Assembly (NCBI GenBank): GCA_025642065.1
Contig: JAODUP010000119.1
Span: 154,501 to 218,500 of the forward strand
DNA length: 64,000 nt
Reading direction: 5' to 3'
Source: Paralvinella palmiformis
Lineage: Eukaryota > Annelida > Polychaeta > Terebellida > Alvinellidae
In this document: positions 43,040 to 56,400 of the stretch, in pieces
How the letters are laid out: every line of letters starts with the position of its first letter
How positions within the stretch are numbered: the first letter of the stretch is position 1
Program-made: the position numbers and the translations under genes
The notes under the pieces: model-generated
Databases searched by the model: none
Seen by the model: the letters and a program-made list of their open reading frames with translations, nothing else
Told to the model about the DNA's origin: nothing

Positions 43040-43345
43040 CGTACTGATAGATAACATATGTGGATAATGTGTATACTAACAAATTACTCCAATAAGTTTG
43101 ACCAGATAAGAAAAGAGAGCGTTAACTAACTAGTGTTAGTAGATACTACAGTGTAGCCGTATACAACGTGTTCAGTTAACGACTGTATTGTATTATTTTA
43201 TACTAGAGTAGCACACTTGGCCATGTACTTTAGCACAAATCGTCGATATTTATGCCTTATGGCTAGCAGGTATGTTATTTATTTATATTGCTGATGTTAT
43301 AATGATACACAAATGAGACGCATATTGACCTACTCACTCTAATGT

Positions 43346-43346
<1 letters not shown>

Positions 43347-43380
<34 letters not shown>

Positions 43381-43427
43381 TTGCAGGTGTATTTATATAT
43401 ACATTGGATGTATGTTTCACACACACA

Positions 43428-43493
<66 letters not shown>
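43347..43493. repeat. (TA)n and (CA)n microsatellites
   Basis: TA at 43347-43378 and CA at 43420-43493, 40 bases apart. Another TA run lies at 43007-43038. Confidence 0.95.
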
Positions 43494-43495
<2 letters not shown>

Positions 43496-43636
43496 AATCT
43501 TCAATATCAGTATTATATCTTTGATATCTCTCTCTGTAGTACAATAACATTGACATATGTTTAGCTTGTTCTTACGTCACTACCCTAGTGATGTTATGAC
43601 GATACAACATCTGCTACACACTATCAGCAGCCATTC

Positions 43637-43945
43637 TACATCATCATCATCATCATCACTATCACCATCATCTTTACCATCACCAGCACCCTAATCATCA
43701 TTATCATTACCATCATCACCACCACCACTATCATCACCACTACCACCATCATCACTATCATCATCATCATCATCATTATCATCACCACCATCTTCACCAC
43801 CATCACCATCATCACCCATCACCACCACTATCATCATCACCACATTCCTCATCACTAACATCACCTTCATCACCACCACCACCATCATCAACATCATCAT
43901 CATCACCACCACCATCATCATCACTATCAACTTCATCATCACTAC
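43637..43945. repeat. About 300-bp (CAT/CAC)n trinucleotide tract
   Basis: Imperfect ATC/ACC triplets with occasional CTT. The minus-strand frame reads Met/Val/Asp/Gly runs and is a repeat artefact. Confidence 0.93.
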
Positions 43946-44428
43946 GACGTTATCTAATCTAGACAGACATCAGTATTTTTCTATTGTACTAAACTACTAC
44001 CTTGATGACATATTAATCTCTTGTTAGATGACTACATCAACATAATTGGTCAGACTAGAGATAAAACGTCTGTTTATTGTCAGTGTCATTGTGCTATCCC
44101 TTTTATGTGTTGGCTGAAACAGCCCCCACCCCCCCAACAAAATAACCCCTCAAACATATTTACCTCTCACCGACTCATTTACTCTCAGTGGGGCGGGGTG
44201 GGGGGGTACGGGTAAAACCCCTCCATATTCAGTATTTCAGCTTTTTATTCCCTGTTTTCATAATTGTACCCATGACGTCATAACCGCTGAATATAATATT
44301 CATTATCAGTTGACAGGTGAGATAACGATGTTTGATGTTTTTGTAATTAACGTTTGACAATCATTTGTTTTCTATCTTCTAGTATTGTTGATTAAAATAT
44401 CTGTGAAAAATAGGTCACATCAGTAAAC

Positions 44429-44429
44429 T

Positions 44430-44511
<82 letters not shown>
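44429..44511. repeat. (TGTC)n-(TC)n-(TA)n compound microsatellite
   Basis: Three successive simple repeats. Confidence 0.95.
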
Positions 44512-44640
44512 CCTAAAACACACGCACACACACTCCGTGCATCAGTTCTAAAACAAAATAGATAATTTTGTTTACAGTATTATTAGTCAACTAACGAAAC
44601 CATTAACTCATAATGCTAAGACCCAGCTATCAATCAGTTA

Positions 44641-44912
44641 GAACAACTTATGGCTGGCTATACATCGCAATAACCTGTAGTTGGCTAAACTAGACAATAA
44701 CATGTGACCTGCTATTCAAGACAAGAACATGTAGCACGCTATATAACACAGTAACACGTTGGCCAGTATTTAAAATAGTAACTTGTGAGCTGCTATGCAA
44801 AACAATAACCATGGTCTAGCATATAACACAGTCTTTGAGGCCAAGTATACAACACAATGTAACCTGTGGTCTGCTATACAACACAGTAACCAGTGGCTTA
44901 GTATACAACAGC
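44641..44912. repeat. Decayed minisatellite, about 32-bp unit
   Basis: The theme CTGCTATACAACACAGTAAC plus a short variable spacer recurs roughly eight or nine times with many substitutions. Confidence 0.7.
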
Positions 44913-45048
44913 CCTTGATGTAACTGGTCCAACAATAATTGATTTGAACAAAACACAAAGTAAGCAGTTTTGGTGTCAGACATAATCACACACACACACT
45001 GTCAGTGTTTGGTCATTATGTCTGGGTGTCACCGTTCGGTATAGCATG

Positions 45049-45190
45049 TACAGCTGCACCTAGACAGAGTATTCATATAAACTAGACATATACAGCTATA
45101 CCTAAGTATGCCAATCACATCGACGAGACATTTACAGCTGTATCGAGACGCATCATTCGCATCGACTAGACACCAACAGCTGTAGACAGA
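45049..45190. repeat. Decayed minisatellite, about 43-bp unit
   Basis: TACAGCTGxACCTAGAC, CATTCxCATxGACTAGACA recurs about 3.5 times. Confidence 0.65.
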
Positions 45191-45387
45191 CATGTGACCG
45201 GGGTGCATAACTCGAGCGCTGCTTTGATGTGACGTCAGAGCGGGATATCAACAACACAGAAATATGTATTCAGAGAGAGAGAGAGAGAGAGAGAGAGTAT
45301 ATACATGCTAGTGTGTGTATATATATAAATATATGCTGATACATCACTGAACTATTTCGGAGGCGTAGAGGCCAGTCTTAAGTTAAG

Positions 45388-45445
45388 ATGAAGACATCCC
45401 CAGGCCTCGCTGCCATATTACAGGATTGTCATCACCAACAGGAAG
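45388..45445 (+). other. Candidate alternative first coding exon
   Basis: ATG opens 19 codons (MKTSPGLAAILQDCHHQQE) and ends with GAAG|GTAACG in phase 1, compatible with the main CARD-LRR exon at 56630. The donor is mediocre and no other support exists. Confidence 0.18.
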
Positions 45446-46176
45446 GTAACGCTGGACGGATTAAAGGAGGTCAGCAACCAGCCTGATCGGTTTCCGATCA
45501 CCTGAACCATCGATCCATCGATTTGGTTCTGTTCGTGTTACCGCTATCCCTGTTTCACACAAACATACCTTGTGGGAGGAGTCAGTCAGCGCTCGCCTTT
45601 CGGGAGAATGTCGAAGCGTCGAGGCAATTGTTGGTTGGATTTTTGCGCGAGTCACGTGGATGTTTTCGTCGATGTTCAGCCATAAAAATAGGATGTTTTT
45701 TTAGCCGATGTCGCCTACCGTTGTACGTCCGGTGTTTTTCTCACTCTGTTATGATATCTTACATCGTGCTCTGTTTACTGTGTCTAAGCTAGAGACAGAC
45801 GGCTAAGTTAGGTGGCTTCTGGTGGACATTAATGTCTCTCCGCGGAATAAATCAATCCAGGTATATCATGCTGGGACTAGTGGACTGGGTGGCCTTGTGT
45901 ATTAGTACCTGGTATCATAACTGGCAGGATACGTTATGTTGTATAGCTATATAAAGGACTATAGTACGACAACAATGACACATCCTCTATAACCAGGTAG
46001 GTAGGTAAGTGGGTAATAGTGTCGAGTTATATGAAGGTGTGGAAATTAATTGCTTATAGCCAACAATATTGGCTTCTTCACCTAGTTGATGAGTATACGA
46101 ATACGTCTGTGTGTGTTTGTGTGTATGTTTCTCTCTATCCCCCCCCCCCCTCTGTGAATGTGTGTGTGTTTGCGTG

Positions 46177-46543
46177 TTTTAGTTGTATATAATAAAGCAC
46201 AGGAACAGAGAATCTCGAACCGTGAATTCAAACTCTGGACGTTTCTCATGGGACTGAATCCAGAGTGGCGACTTTTCTTGCTGAGACGAATTTAGCTTCA
46301 TTTAAGATTTTGGTTTTAATGAAGTAGTTGGTATTTGATAATGTAAACATGTATAACGATTAATAATTATTTTAGATAAACAGTTTATCAGTCCATGATT
46401 CCTCTAAAAGAGCCTAATTCTACCCATTACCGCCGTAGCCGGACGATCCAGGTCTCCAGTTCAGAAACATTAACCTACACAATCCTGGACCCTGAGAGTA
46501 CCTAATCCTGAACAGGGCAACTGCCTGAAATTAACTACAGAAC

Positions 46544-46579
<36 letters not shown>

Positions 46580-46904
46580 TTATGTTTATGTTGTTTGTTT
46601 CGATAATTCAGTCCGTGCATTTGGTAAACATTTATGTGGGGTCCCACGTTCGAATCCCATTTGGTACTGTTATAATTTTTGATAACTCCTTTCATTCCGG
46701 TTTTAGCCTACCTAGCTTGCAAACTAGTAAACACCAGGGACATGTGCGCACTTATCCTTTACCGAGACGTGACTGGTGAGACATTACACTTGTCTCAGCA
46801 AGAAAAGTCCCCACTCTGGATTCAGTCCCCTGAAGAAACGTCCAGAGTTTGAATTCACGGTACGAGATTCTCTGTGCCTGTACCATATTATACACAGCTA
46901 AAAC
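46177..46904. repeat. Inverted repeat with about 111-bp arms around a 504-bp centre
   Basis: The arm at 46177-46287 is the near-exact reverse complement of 46792-46904. Shared blocks are CAGAGAATCTCG, CCGTGAATTCAAACTCTGGA, GGACTGAATCCAGAGTGG and ACTTTTCTTGCTGAGAC. Outside each arm is a TG or CA run, so the symmetry continues. The centre has a (TA)n run (46547-46577) and no coding signal. A fold-back element or an inverted duplication are both possible. Confidence 0.85.
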
Positions 46905-47199
46905 ACACACACACACACACACGCACGCACACACACACACACACAACTTCTCTATTTTTGTATTACATAATACAAATGTGTGTATGGTGTATGTGCGTGT
47001 ACAAAAGCGCATACATACAGAAATAAGTACACGTGAACATAAACGTTACTCTCGTCAGTACTTCCTTGTTGATTTATATTAATTATGCTAATTATTATTA
47101 AATTATTGAAATATACCGAATTATTTATGAACTAATTAAAAAAGTAGGATTCTAGCACACTTTAACAGTTAAAATGTAGTATCTGTCAGATACCTCCAC
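46905..47199. other. Non-coding interval with a (CA)n microsatellite
   Basis: CA run at 46902-46944, then AT-rich sequence. Confidence 0.5.
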
Positions 47200-47710
47200 C
47201 AGTATAAAATGTGTACTGTCGTATACAGAGTTTTACATATGTTTTACAGGCTTTGTTCCAGTGCCTGTTGTATATGTTGTTTAGACTGGATAATCTGGAT
47301 TTGTATACACTTGATGCCGTTGACATAATGTATACTGAAACATGATACATATATTGTATGCACCATCTGCTGTAAATATTGTTTGCTGTAAACGTTATTT
47401 ACATATTGCTAGACGCTATGCTACTGAAGGTGCTGATCAAAACATCGCGTGCTACTGTATACATTGATTATACTGGGTGCTGTTGTATGTCTGGTTTACA
47501 CACTATTTACACTGTGCGTTCTATAAATTGCTTACACTACATGCTGATGTGATACATTATTTACGCTGCGTGCTACTGTTGACATCGTTTACACTTTATA
47601 TTGGCGAAACCATTGGATACACTACATACTGTTCTAGATAATATATACACTGCATACTGTTATAGAAATTGTTTACATTGATTACTCCAGATTGTTTACA
47701 TCTCTTGCTG
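47200..47710. repeat. Decayed minisatellite, about 30-bp unit, 0.5 kb
   Basis: The theme TTTACACTGCGTGCTACTGT plus a short spacer such as TGACATCG recurs roughly fifteen times with strong divergence. Confidence 0.65.
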
Positions 47711-48536
47711 TAGCCTTTGATGTCTATAGAAGTAAGTCTAATGCCTGTCAGTAAAGCCATTAGTTATGACATAGCACGCCACTGACCCTCTGTAACAACC
47801 GCCCCACGCCTATCCCCCCACTCCGCCCCCCATCACCACCTACGTATCGTCAGACAATCTGTACATTATGTTTTGACTAATTAATACTCATCCTAAAACA
47901 TCAACTGTCTGGAAGTTGGCGAGTAAACACGAGCATTGCCTCTCAATCACACGGAACACACAATCAGTCGGAAGTCTATTGTCGTCATGTAATCACATTG
48001 ACTCCTCATGGGGGTCGTGTATGTGTGTGTGTCTGTCTGTCTGTGTGTGTGTGTGTGTGTCTGTCTGTCTCTCTCTGTGTGTGTGTGTGTGTGTGGAGGT
48101 TTGACATTCTCCATTATTTCAACGGCGAACTTGTTTAATTTAAAAAAAAAATGTTGCAAAATGTATGGTGCTGAAAAATATTTACCATCACCGCATGATC
48201 ATCATCATCATCGTCGTCGTCGTCTCCATTATCATCATCTCCATTATCATCACAATCATTATAACCCCATTGCCTTCACCATTGTCATCGATTAAGCCAC
48301 AAACAAACAAGGCTTAGAGCAGTAAATACAAAAACTATAATACAGATAATGTGTAACACAGAGGTACTGATATTAAAGTTAGTAATAGTTTGTTTTTAGT
48401 TGTATGTTTATATTACTTACTTTTAACATTTCATTTGAACATCTCACTCAATTATGGGTCTTATTCTGCACAGTCCTCAAAATGTACGATTATTCATTGA
48501 ATACTGAACAAGTTACAATTATCAGTTATTTTTATG

Positions 48537-48571
<35 letters not shown>

Positions 48572-51438
48572 TATAGTGAGATAGAAGCAGGATACTCTTC
48601 CAGGAATAATTTTGGCTTAGGACTGTAGACGTCCATGAATCAGGGCGATATTAAGGGTAAAATCATCCGCCACATACGTATAAAAAACCTCGGCATCATT
48701 GCTCAATTTAGACATCCAAAACTTCCGACTCACCCATCGCATCTCCCTCTCCCCACTGATTGATTCCTGGATTTAATATTACTCGTTTTACGCCAGCTCG
48801 AGGAATCCAGACATAGCTCTAGTGCTGTGAAAGATTACCTCATAGCTAGCTGCCTGGTAGGTAATTGTCCCGGATCAGCTGGTCTGGATCATCCTACATC
48901 ATCTTCAACAAGCTCCTGGACAGCACTGCTGGTATAACGGATCAAATTTCCGAAATTGTAACAAACAGAAAACATTTGGCAAAACTCCTGGATGAGTCAT
49001 AATTCTGAGGGAATCCTTTTTTTTTAAAATAAAATATGTCAGTGTACAACAAAATTGTTTATATTATTACCATGATATACGTAATAAACTTTATATTTAT
49101 AACTTTTGTAAAATTAATACTTTACAGTCAGAGTATTTGGCATTTCATCTGAATATATTGAAAGTTAAGGAAAATAGAAATGCTGACATTTGAAAGGCTA
49201 CTGGAAATAAAGGCAAAGGAAAGTTATGATAGAATTTACATTTCTAGAATTATAAATGCACATGCGCACTCACATCACCCACTCCTACATATATATTGAC
49301 TTGGGTATATTTGATACAATATAAGGAAATGATCATTCATGATGAGTCTTGTATGAAGGTTCGATTTTCCTTGTGATGGAATGCTATCACTGTTCTGCGT
49401 TAACAAAAAACATGCCTCCCTCCCCCCCCCCCCTCTCCAAACATTAAGTCAGGGTGCGCTGGGAACGATAAAATATGGCGGTTTATTTAAGACGTTTTTT
49501 ATAACTCAGACAAATATTATCATTTTGTGTCGGCTTACATCATCAGAGGTTAAGGTTTGGTTTCTTGTTAGCTTGATGTTATACGAGTCATGATAAATGT
49601 TCAGATATCAATATTAATTATTAAATATTAACACGGGCCATGATTGTCACAAGGAATTCGTCATTGTTTTATAAGTTCTTAATAACATCATAACGTGTCA
49701 ACTATAACACTTATCCTGTAGACTATTATTGTTCTATTTCTTGTTGTTAATACTGCTTCTAATACTTGTTGTTGTTTTTGATGTTGTTGTTGTTGTTGTT
49801 GTGGTGATGCTGATGGATATAAAAATGAATGACAGATGACTTATATTTTTGTGTCAATATTTTGTATTGTCGTAGGCGGCCCTCTCCTTGTCATATATCA
49901 ATTTATATTTGTAATATTATAATTTTAGTTTCGCACACTTCTCGCTCGAGATGGTCTAAGTACTTTCATAAACAATTTATTACTGTATGTTTATTCATCG
50001 TCTATACACTAATTGTGAGGACCTTAGTATCTTTTTGTTCGTTTATTTATATTACCGACACTGACTTCCACTAGGAATCTGCTAATAAACGACTCAGACT
50101 CTGATCTAACTCAGGTTAGGGATAATTAAAGATAACGTAGATCACTTATAACACGTATATTGTGCTGAGTTCTAGTTTTATGGGCCATTTCACGACGTAA
50201 TGGACTTTCTTAATAACCAATTCGTGTCTTATGTTATAATATTATTTAAAAAAACGTTGAGTATCTCTGTTACATTAATAATAGTTATTATTTGATGTAA
50301 ACTTTTCTTGCATGTTTTAAGTCACAGAACGACAATTGTAAAGTTTTATTATTATTATAATATTTATAGAAGATGCATGTTTGTGAGCCGTTACTCCAAC
50401 AAACAAACGAAATCGATATCAGGTTACAGTTTAGGGGATTCATTTCATACATACCACATTCTCGGCAGATATTATCTACATAACATATATGGATCATTTA
50501 CCTTAATATGACAATCACGTCAAATACACTTGATCGTCATGATTTATATGCTATATCGAAGATTATATTAACAACAACAAATACTGATAATACAAGTAAG
50601 CTTAAGATTATGTTTAGAAACATATCAGATCTATGTCTGGGTCAGGTTAAAGGTCACCTATAGCTGCCACTGTTACACCTGGCAACTTAGTATCTGACCT
50701 AGATAAGAGTTATGGTAGATGGTCAGTGATTAACGCAGGAACATCTCTCAGTGTGTTATTAATTACTCTGTAATCCAGGCTTCACCGTGATTCCAGGTAT
50801 TGCGTTGCTAGGCGACAGTTTATTTTTATTGCCGTCACGTGATACGCTGTCAGCCTGTAGTCGGTGGTGATGGACGAACTGAAGATGTGGGTGAGTTTGT
50901 ATGTCATCATGGAGTCTGATGTTATAACAGTGTTTTATATAGAAGTATGTACGTAAGAGATTGACGTAAGTTGTTGTTTTGACATGACACCACTTTATTA
51001 GCGTGTTTCATTGACTGGTGTCAAGCTGGATTTCTGAGTTATAGTGGAACCCCCATCACACACATGCACACACACACGCACACACACACACACACAAACA
51101 CATGCACAGACATACACACACACAATGACGCGGGTCACGAAAAACGTTATTGTTAATAAACAGAATTATAACCACGTTGGATTAGTTCAGCTGACTAGAT
51201 TTGTTCAGACCACTCACTCACTGTTTGTTTGATCCTAATCTACTCCCAGTTGGAGATAACAACTGTCTGCGAACGGTTCCCTGTGCGCGCATGACGCCAT
51301 AAACATGTGCACGTTTGTTGGTCTGTTCCCGGATTGATCCATAACCTTTACGTTTGGAACTGAAGCAGCATTCTGGATACCGGGAGACCTGTACAGACAT
51401 CCGTCATCTTGGAATCTCTCTCTTAAGTGTCGTTCATT
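47711..51438. other. Non-coding interval
   Basis: Contains (TG)n/(CTGT)n at 48017-48094, CAT/CGT triplets at 48195-48260, (TA)n at 48539-48571, (TTG)n at 49780-49802 and (CA)n at 51055-51124. At 50871 there is ATGGACGAACTGAAGATGTGG followed by GTGAGT, a start-to-donor segment in phase 0 that does not fit the exon at 56630 directly. No other coding signal. Confidence 0.45.
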
Positions 51439-53437
51439 ATGGGAGCCATCCAGTGTCAAGGGATCAGAAATCCCTTCAGTCTCGGTGAGTCTGTACACAT
51501 TTATAATGTCGTCTTGTGTAACAGGGATACTGCTATCCTAGAATCAAGTTCGTCTATCCATTCCTCGATTGATGCAATTCATTCATTGTTTCTAATCATG
51601 AAAACGGTTTATTTGACGAGGAAATGATTTTAAAGAGGTGATGAAAATGTGATACATTATCGCATCTTTATTTGTTTTATCAATCAGTTATGATAACTTA
51701 GGTATTCATGGGGCCGGGTGGGGTGGGGGGTGTTTGTATTAGCCTCTATATATCATTTATCATAAGGTTGTAGAGATGTTTTGTTCTGGTCAATGTCGGG
51801 TATTGGATGAGGTCAAATTCCAGACGTCGAATGAGTCACTGTTTATGACAAATGGAATGAAGAATGTGCTGATGGTTCAGACTCAAACCAAAGGCACTAA
51901 TGTACTCACAGGGACATCATTATAGCTCAGTAGTTAGAGTAGTGGTCTGCAAACCTCCAAAGTTAATGTTCGAATTCTAGTGTTACTGGTGGGATAGTTT
52001 CCCAGAGAATCACCATTTGGACAGATTATATATATATATATATATATATATATCCAGGTATATTCAACACATCAGTGGTGGAAATCACACAAATAAGAGT
52101 CCATAGACCCAGTTTATTTACTTGGTGTGGAAGGAAATGTCTGTTATAAAGTGTGGGGCGAAGTTATAGCGTGAAGAACAGGACAGATACCAGAACTGCT
52201 GTTAGTCGGCTCAGAGGTGGTACTATTAGTATACACGATACCAACCAATATATTAAGAACATGACAAACGTATACTCAGTTGTAACAGAAAACACACCGC
52301 GACAAGTTTTAACGTGTCCCTTCTAGGAAGAACCAAACCACAGACACGCCATATTTCCTGGTCTAACAAACGGAAGGCTGTTTAAGTTAATATAAATACC
52401 GTGTGAGCTCGATGTTCTGTTAAGTTAGCTTCGATATCGGTGATTATAGCCCAGACTCGAGCGACAGCTGCTATCTCTCAAACTGTCAATTCGCGGTCTT
52501 AAAGACAAAAGTTATCGGAATATAAACGTTAGAAGGCCTAAACTAACGATAAGACGTTTAACATTTAGACAAAGAGACCAGTGCCATTGTACAGTGAGTC
52601 CTGTGTTATCTGATACTGAGTTAGACGTATATCTCGATAGAGTGACGGGGTCTATCAAAATACTTATCATTCCTGCTGATGTTAGCTAGGACAGACAGTG
52701 ATGAGTGGACGACTTGCGTTTGTGTTCATTTATTTGTCATCCAGGTTTGAATAGTAGCTATTATTTTTTGTTAATACTCTAAGGATTTTGACATACAATC
52801 TTTTATAACAGGACTGATAGCAGCGTTTCTTGGTTTCTTTAGCTTCCACAGAACTGTATATAGCACATCACTTAAGTGCGTCATATTTCCATTGGGCATT
52901 GTTACTGATTTATGCCAAATAACAGAAACATTTTGAACGTACCACAGACAAATATACATAGCAACAAGATTTATATGCATATTAATACAATTATTATATA
53001 TGTAGGTCTTCTGAAGAAAAACCTTATAGATGAAATGAGTTCTTATTACATTCCAAATACCCAAAACGTCTCAAAACCTTTTGGAGGATGTTTCATCTTT
53101 CACTTCACTTCATTACCTTTGGAGGGTGCTCAGCCCATTTAGTCTACTATCTCCAAAAAAGTAGCCGTAAAACATCAACATCAACGTTTAACAATAATAT
53201 GCATATAATTAATGCATAACCATAATGTCATACCTGAATAAAACCTTTCCAGAACGCTGTGTGTTTACACATTTAAAGCTTATAACATTGAAAGACATAT
53301 AACAACGAGGTATTTATTAACTCAGTACTTGTGTGCGTGCATGAGTGAGTACACATAAGGGTAGATTTCACGTGTAGTTATATTAACATTTATTTAATTC
53401 TGATTGAGGAAACACATTCCTGGAAGCCAATATGTTA

Positions 53438-53482
<45 letters not shown>

Positions 53483-56400
53483 CTGTTAATATTGTTAATT
53501 TATATACGGTAACACTTAGAGTAATAGGTATAGCTGTAAGTGTTATGCTAATTCTAAGTAGACTTAAACAACAAAGAAGCTATCTTCAGAATTGAAATAT
53601 TAGTTGAAGATACAAAGTTCCTTTTTGTAGGGTGTCCCTCTATTTTAATCCTCGTACAGTATGGTGTCTTTTTTAGCTGCCAGAGAGTAATATTTACAGG
53701 TGGTCGGCATAATTTTCCATACACATTCTAACAAGACACTGTATTTATTATGAAGCCATGGTCAATCCAGCATCCTGTTCTTCTGAAAGCTCAATATCAC
53801 TGTACAACAATATTCCCACAGCTCAGTATTCCTCAAGTCTGACATTCCTCAAACCCAATATTCTCACCACCAAAATTGTATTTTGTATTCCAGTGATGAG
53901 ATGCCCCACCCCCGCCGCCATTCCCATGTTTTGGATCTAGTCTCCATTAACTTTATTCTGGGGGATGTTATTTTAAAAATACATCCATATCCTGAAATTA
54001 AGAGTTCCACTTTTGATAGATAAACAATATATGGATAGTTCTTCAACATTATTCCCGTTTTTAAATTTATGTCCTCAAAAACAGATAGCAAATATAATAT
54101 CAATACAGAATTTTTTTGTTGCCTGAAGTCTCCCAAATATTGTACACAAGGAACACTGATCTATCAGAGCATTTGAATGTTAAAACAATGGGATGTTTTG
54201 TAATATTGGGATGTTTGAACATTGGGGCATCAGAACAGTGGTATATCAGAATATTGGCCTTTTGTAACACTGGGAGACCAAATAAGGTACTTTAAAACTA
54301 TTGGAGTGTCAATACATTGGCCTATCAGAATATTGGGATGTTATTACCTCACCGAGTCAATTAATGGACGCAGGAAATACCAATAGAGATTGGTTAATTT
54401 AATAAACTACTCTGACTACCGGTAGGTCGCCATGTTAATAGTGTGAGGGGGGGGGGGTTGAGAGTGGCAGATATAAAAAATAAGACAAGTGGAACAAAAC
54501 ATTTAGGTTTACTTTTTCTCTTTACTCACATAGTACTTTGGCGTGGAAACTTACTCTTTAGAGTTGATAATGAATGACAGCATGTGATGACCTACGATAA
54601 GAAGGTGTCACAGCTTTAAAAATGCTGTGTTATATAATACACCTTCTAGTAATAGAATTGTGAAGTTCTCCTGTAAACCTATTAAGCTTGTCACCATAGT
54701 AACTGGTTGTATACGTACCATTTTGACAACGACGGGGGGGGGGAGTGTGTTGCGTGCTATCATACATCGAGAGCTGATTGGATAAAAAAAACTGCCAATT
54801 ATCACTAATGTTGGCTGTAATTAGTAAACATGGACCAATAACAGAAATGCCCATTTAATGTCAGCTAGTCAGATGTATCAATTTGTGTGTTGCGTCTATA
54901 AGTTGTTAGTCATTTGTAAGCAACTTCGTTTATCAGAATTCATGAAATATTCACGATTTGTCCGTATATGAAAATTTGTTAACTAATTCGTTAGTTCTAT
55001 TTTAAATCGCCTGTCGTGGTTTGTCAAGTCACGTGACATCATGTCGCAACACGTGACGTGACGTGATATCATATTATAACTCATGTTAGGATATATTAAG
55101 TAGACTCAATAGAGAGGAAGGTCGGATCACTTCAGATTATGATAGCTAGTATTTAGTTATTCTATGCCAACTATATAATGTTTACTATACGTGTATGACA
55201 TAATCCAGTACAGCAGTGAGTCGCTCTCCAGTATAACATACTGTACCATTTCCTAGTAAATCATAGTATATTATAATATATATTATTGTGAATTACTAAT
55301 TTAATGAATGCCGATTTGACGTTGTGTTAGCGCACTATCCTGTTACTTTGAAGAGCTTTATTACTTATTGTTATAACTTTGTTATTCACATCATATCAAA
55401 CGTCTCACACTATTAAGGATGTTTATTTGTGAGAGGGGAGCGGCGTATAATCAAGGATTTAAATCTACTGAATCAGCCTGTACCTAAGTTCTGTCTAAAT
55501 GATAAATCCTCCAATTATGTACACACCAAAAATATATAAATGGCACATATAGTTAAGGCAAATCGTCGTATTTCAGAGATAATATGTTGATATATAAATT
55601 TATTAGCCATTTGGACCTTGTTACAGGCATTTAATTTTTTTCCTATAACTGTAGTAGAAGCGTGCGCACGCACGCACCCACGCGCACACATACATACGAA
55701 CAATAGGTGTTGAGGTTTTTTTGTATTTAAAAATAAATGTTGTCAGAACATTCAGAACTACACATATATCATCATTATTCTATAACACTATAGTGTATAT
55801 ATTTGTTAACATTTTGCACAATTACACATGGACCAGTATTTTACACAAACTTCCCATATCCGGACAATGATATATCATAACGTGATGTTAATTTGAACCT
55901 TTGTTATACACATACTGAAATTAACTTGTGTCGGTGGTTTAAGACATTAATTAAGCTAACACAAATACCAGATACGCGAGTTACATAATCACAGACAAGA
56001 CGGTTTATAGATTATAACTTGCATAACTACATTCTAATTCAGGCATATAATATTCCAATTTACATCTCGACGGATTCCTCATCGTCGGTGGCTGAATCCT
56101 TTAGAGTTACTTATACGCCGAAGTGAGAGGTTGAGGATTTTTGAGGATGTAAATAATTCCGGCAGCTACTCTACATTAAGGAAGGTTTGACTGAAATCGT
56201 TGAGAATCCGTTGAGGATGAAGATAATTCTAGCAGCTACGATCTCAATGATGTTTCGACAGAAACTTTCCACATTTCTTCCGTTTCAGATGTAGACGGAA
56301 TTTCGGAGAAGTTAGCTTCAGCCAGTCATAATACACCACACTACACACACCCAACACATGCAGATCAGTTTACCAACTAGGAGTGTGTACGTGTAAAACG

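Larger units (their letters stand above)
34831..45387. other. Long non-coding, microsatellite-rich interval
   Basis: No exon could be supported. Notable pieces besides those listed: (GT)n-(GC)n at 35000-35055, a small hairpin GCCTCGG...CCGAGGC at about 35849-35872, (GC)n-(AC)n at 36613-36640, TTTCTACC repeats at 37995-38085, (TA)n at 39577-39623, and a GC-richer stretch at 39.7-40.3 kb with overlapping short minus-strand frames of unknown meaning. Confidence 0.45.

Noticed and set aside
43691..43942. Met/Val/Asp/Gly-rich minus-strand frame
   Set aside because: It comes wholly from the CAT/CAC triplet tract.
46600..46670. Another tRNA-like B box (ACGTTCGAATCCC)
   Set aside because: No convincing A box at proper spacing and no SINE body after it.
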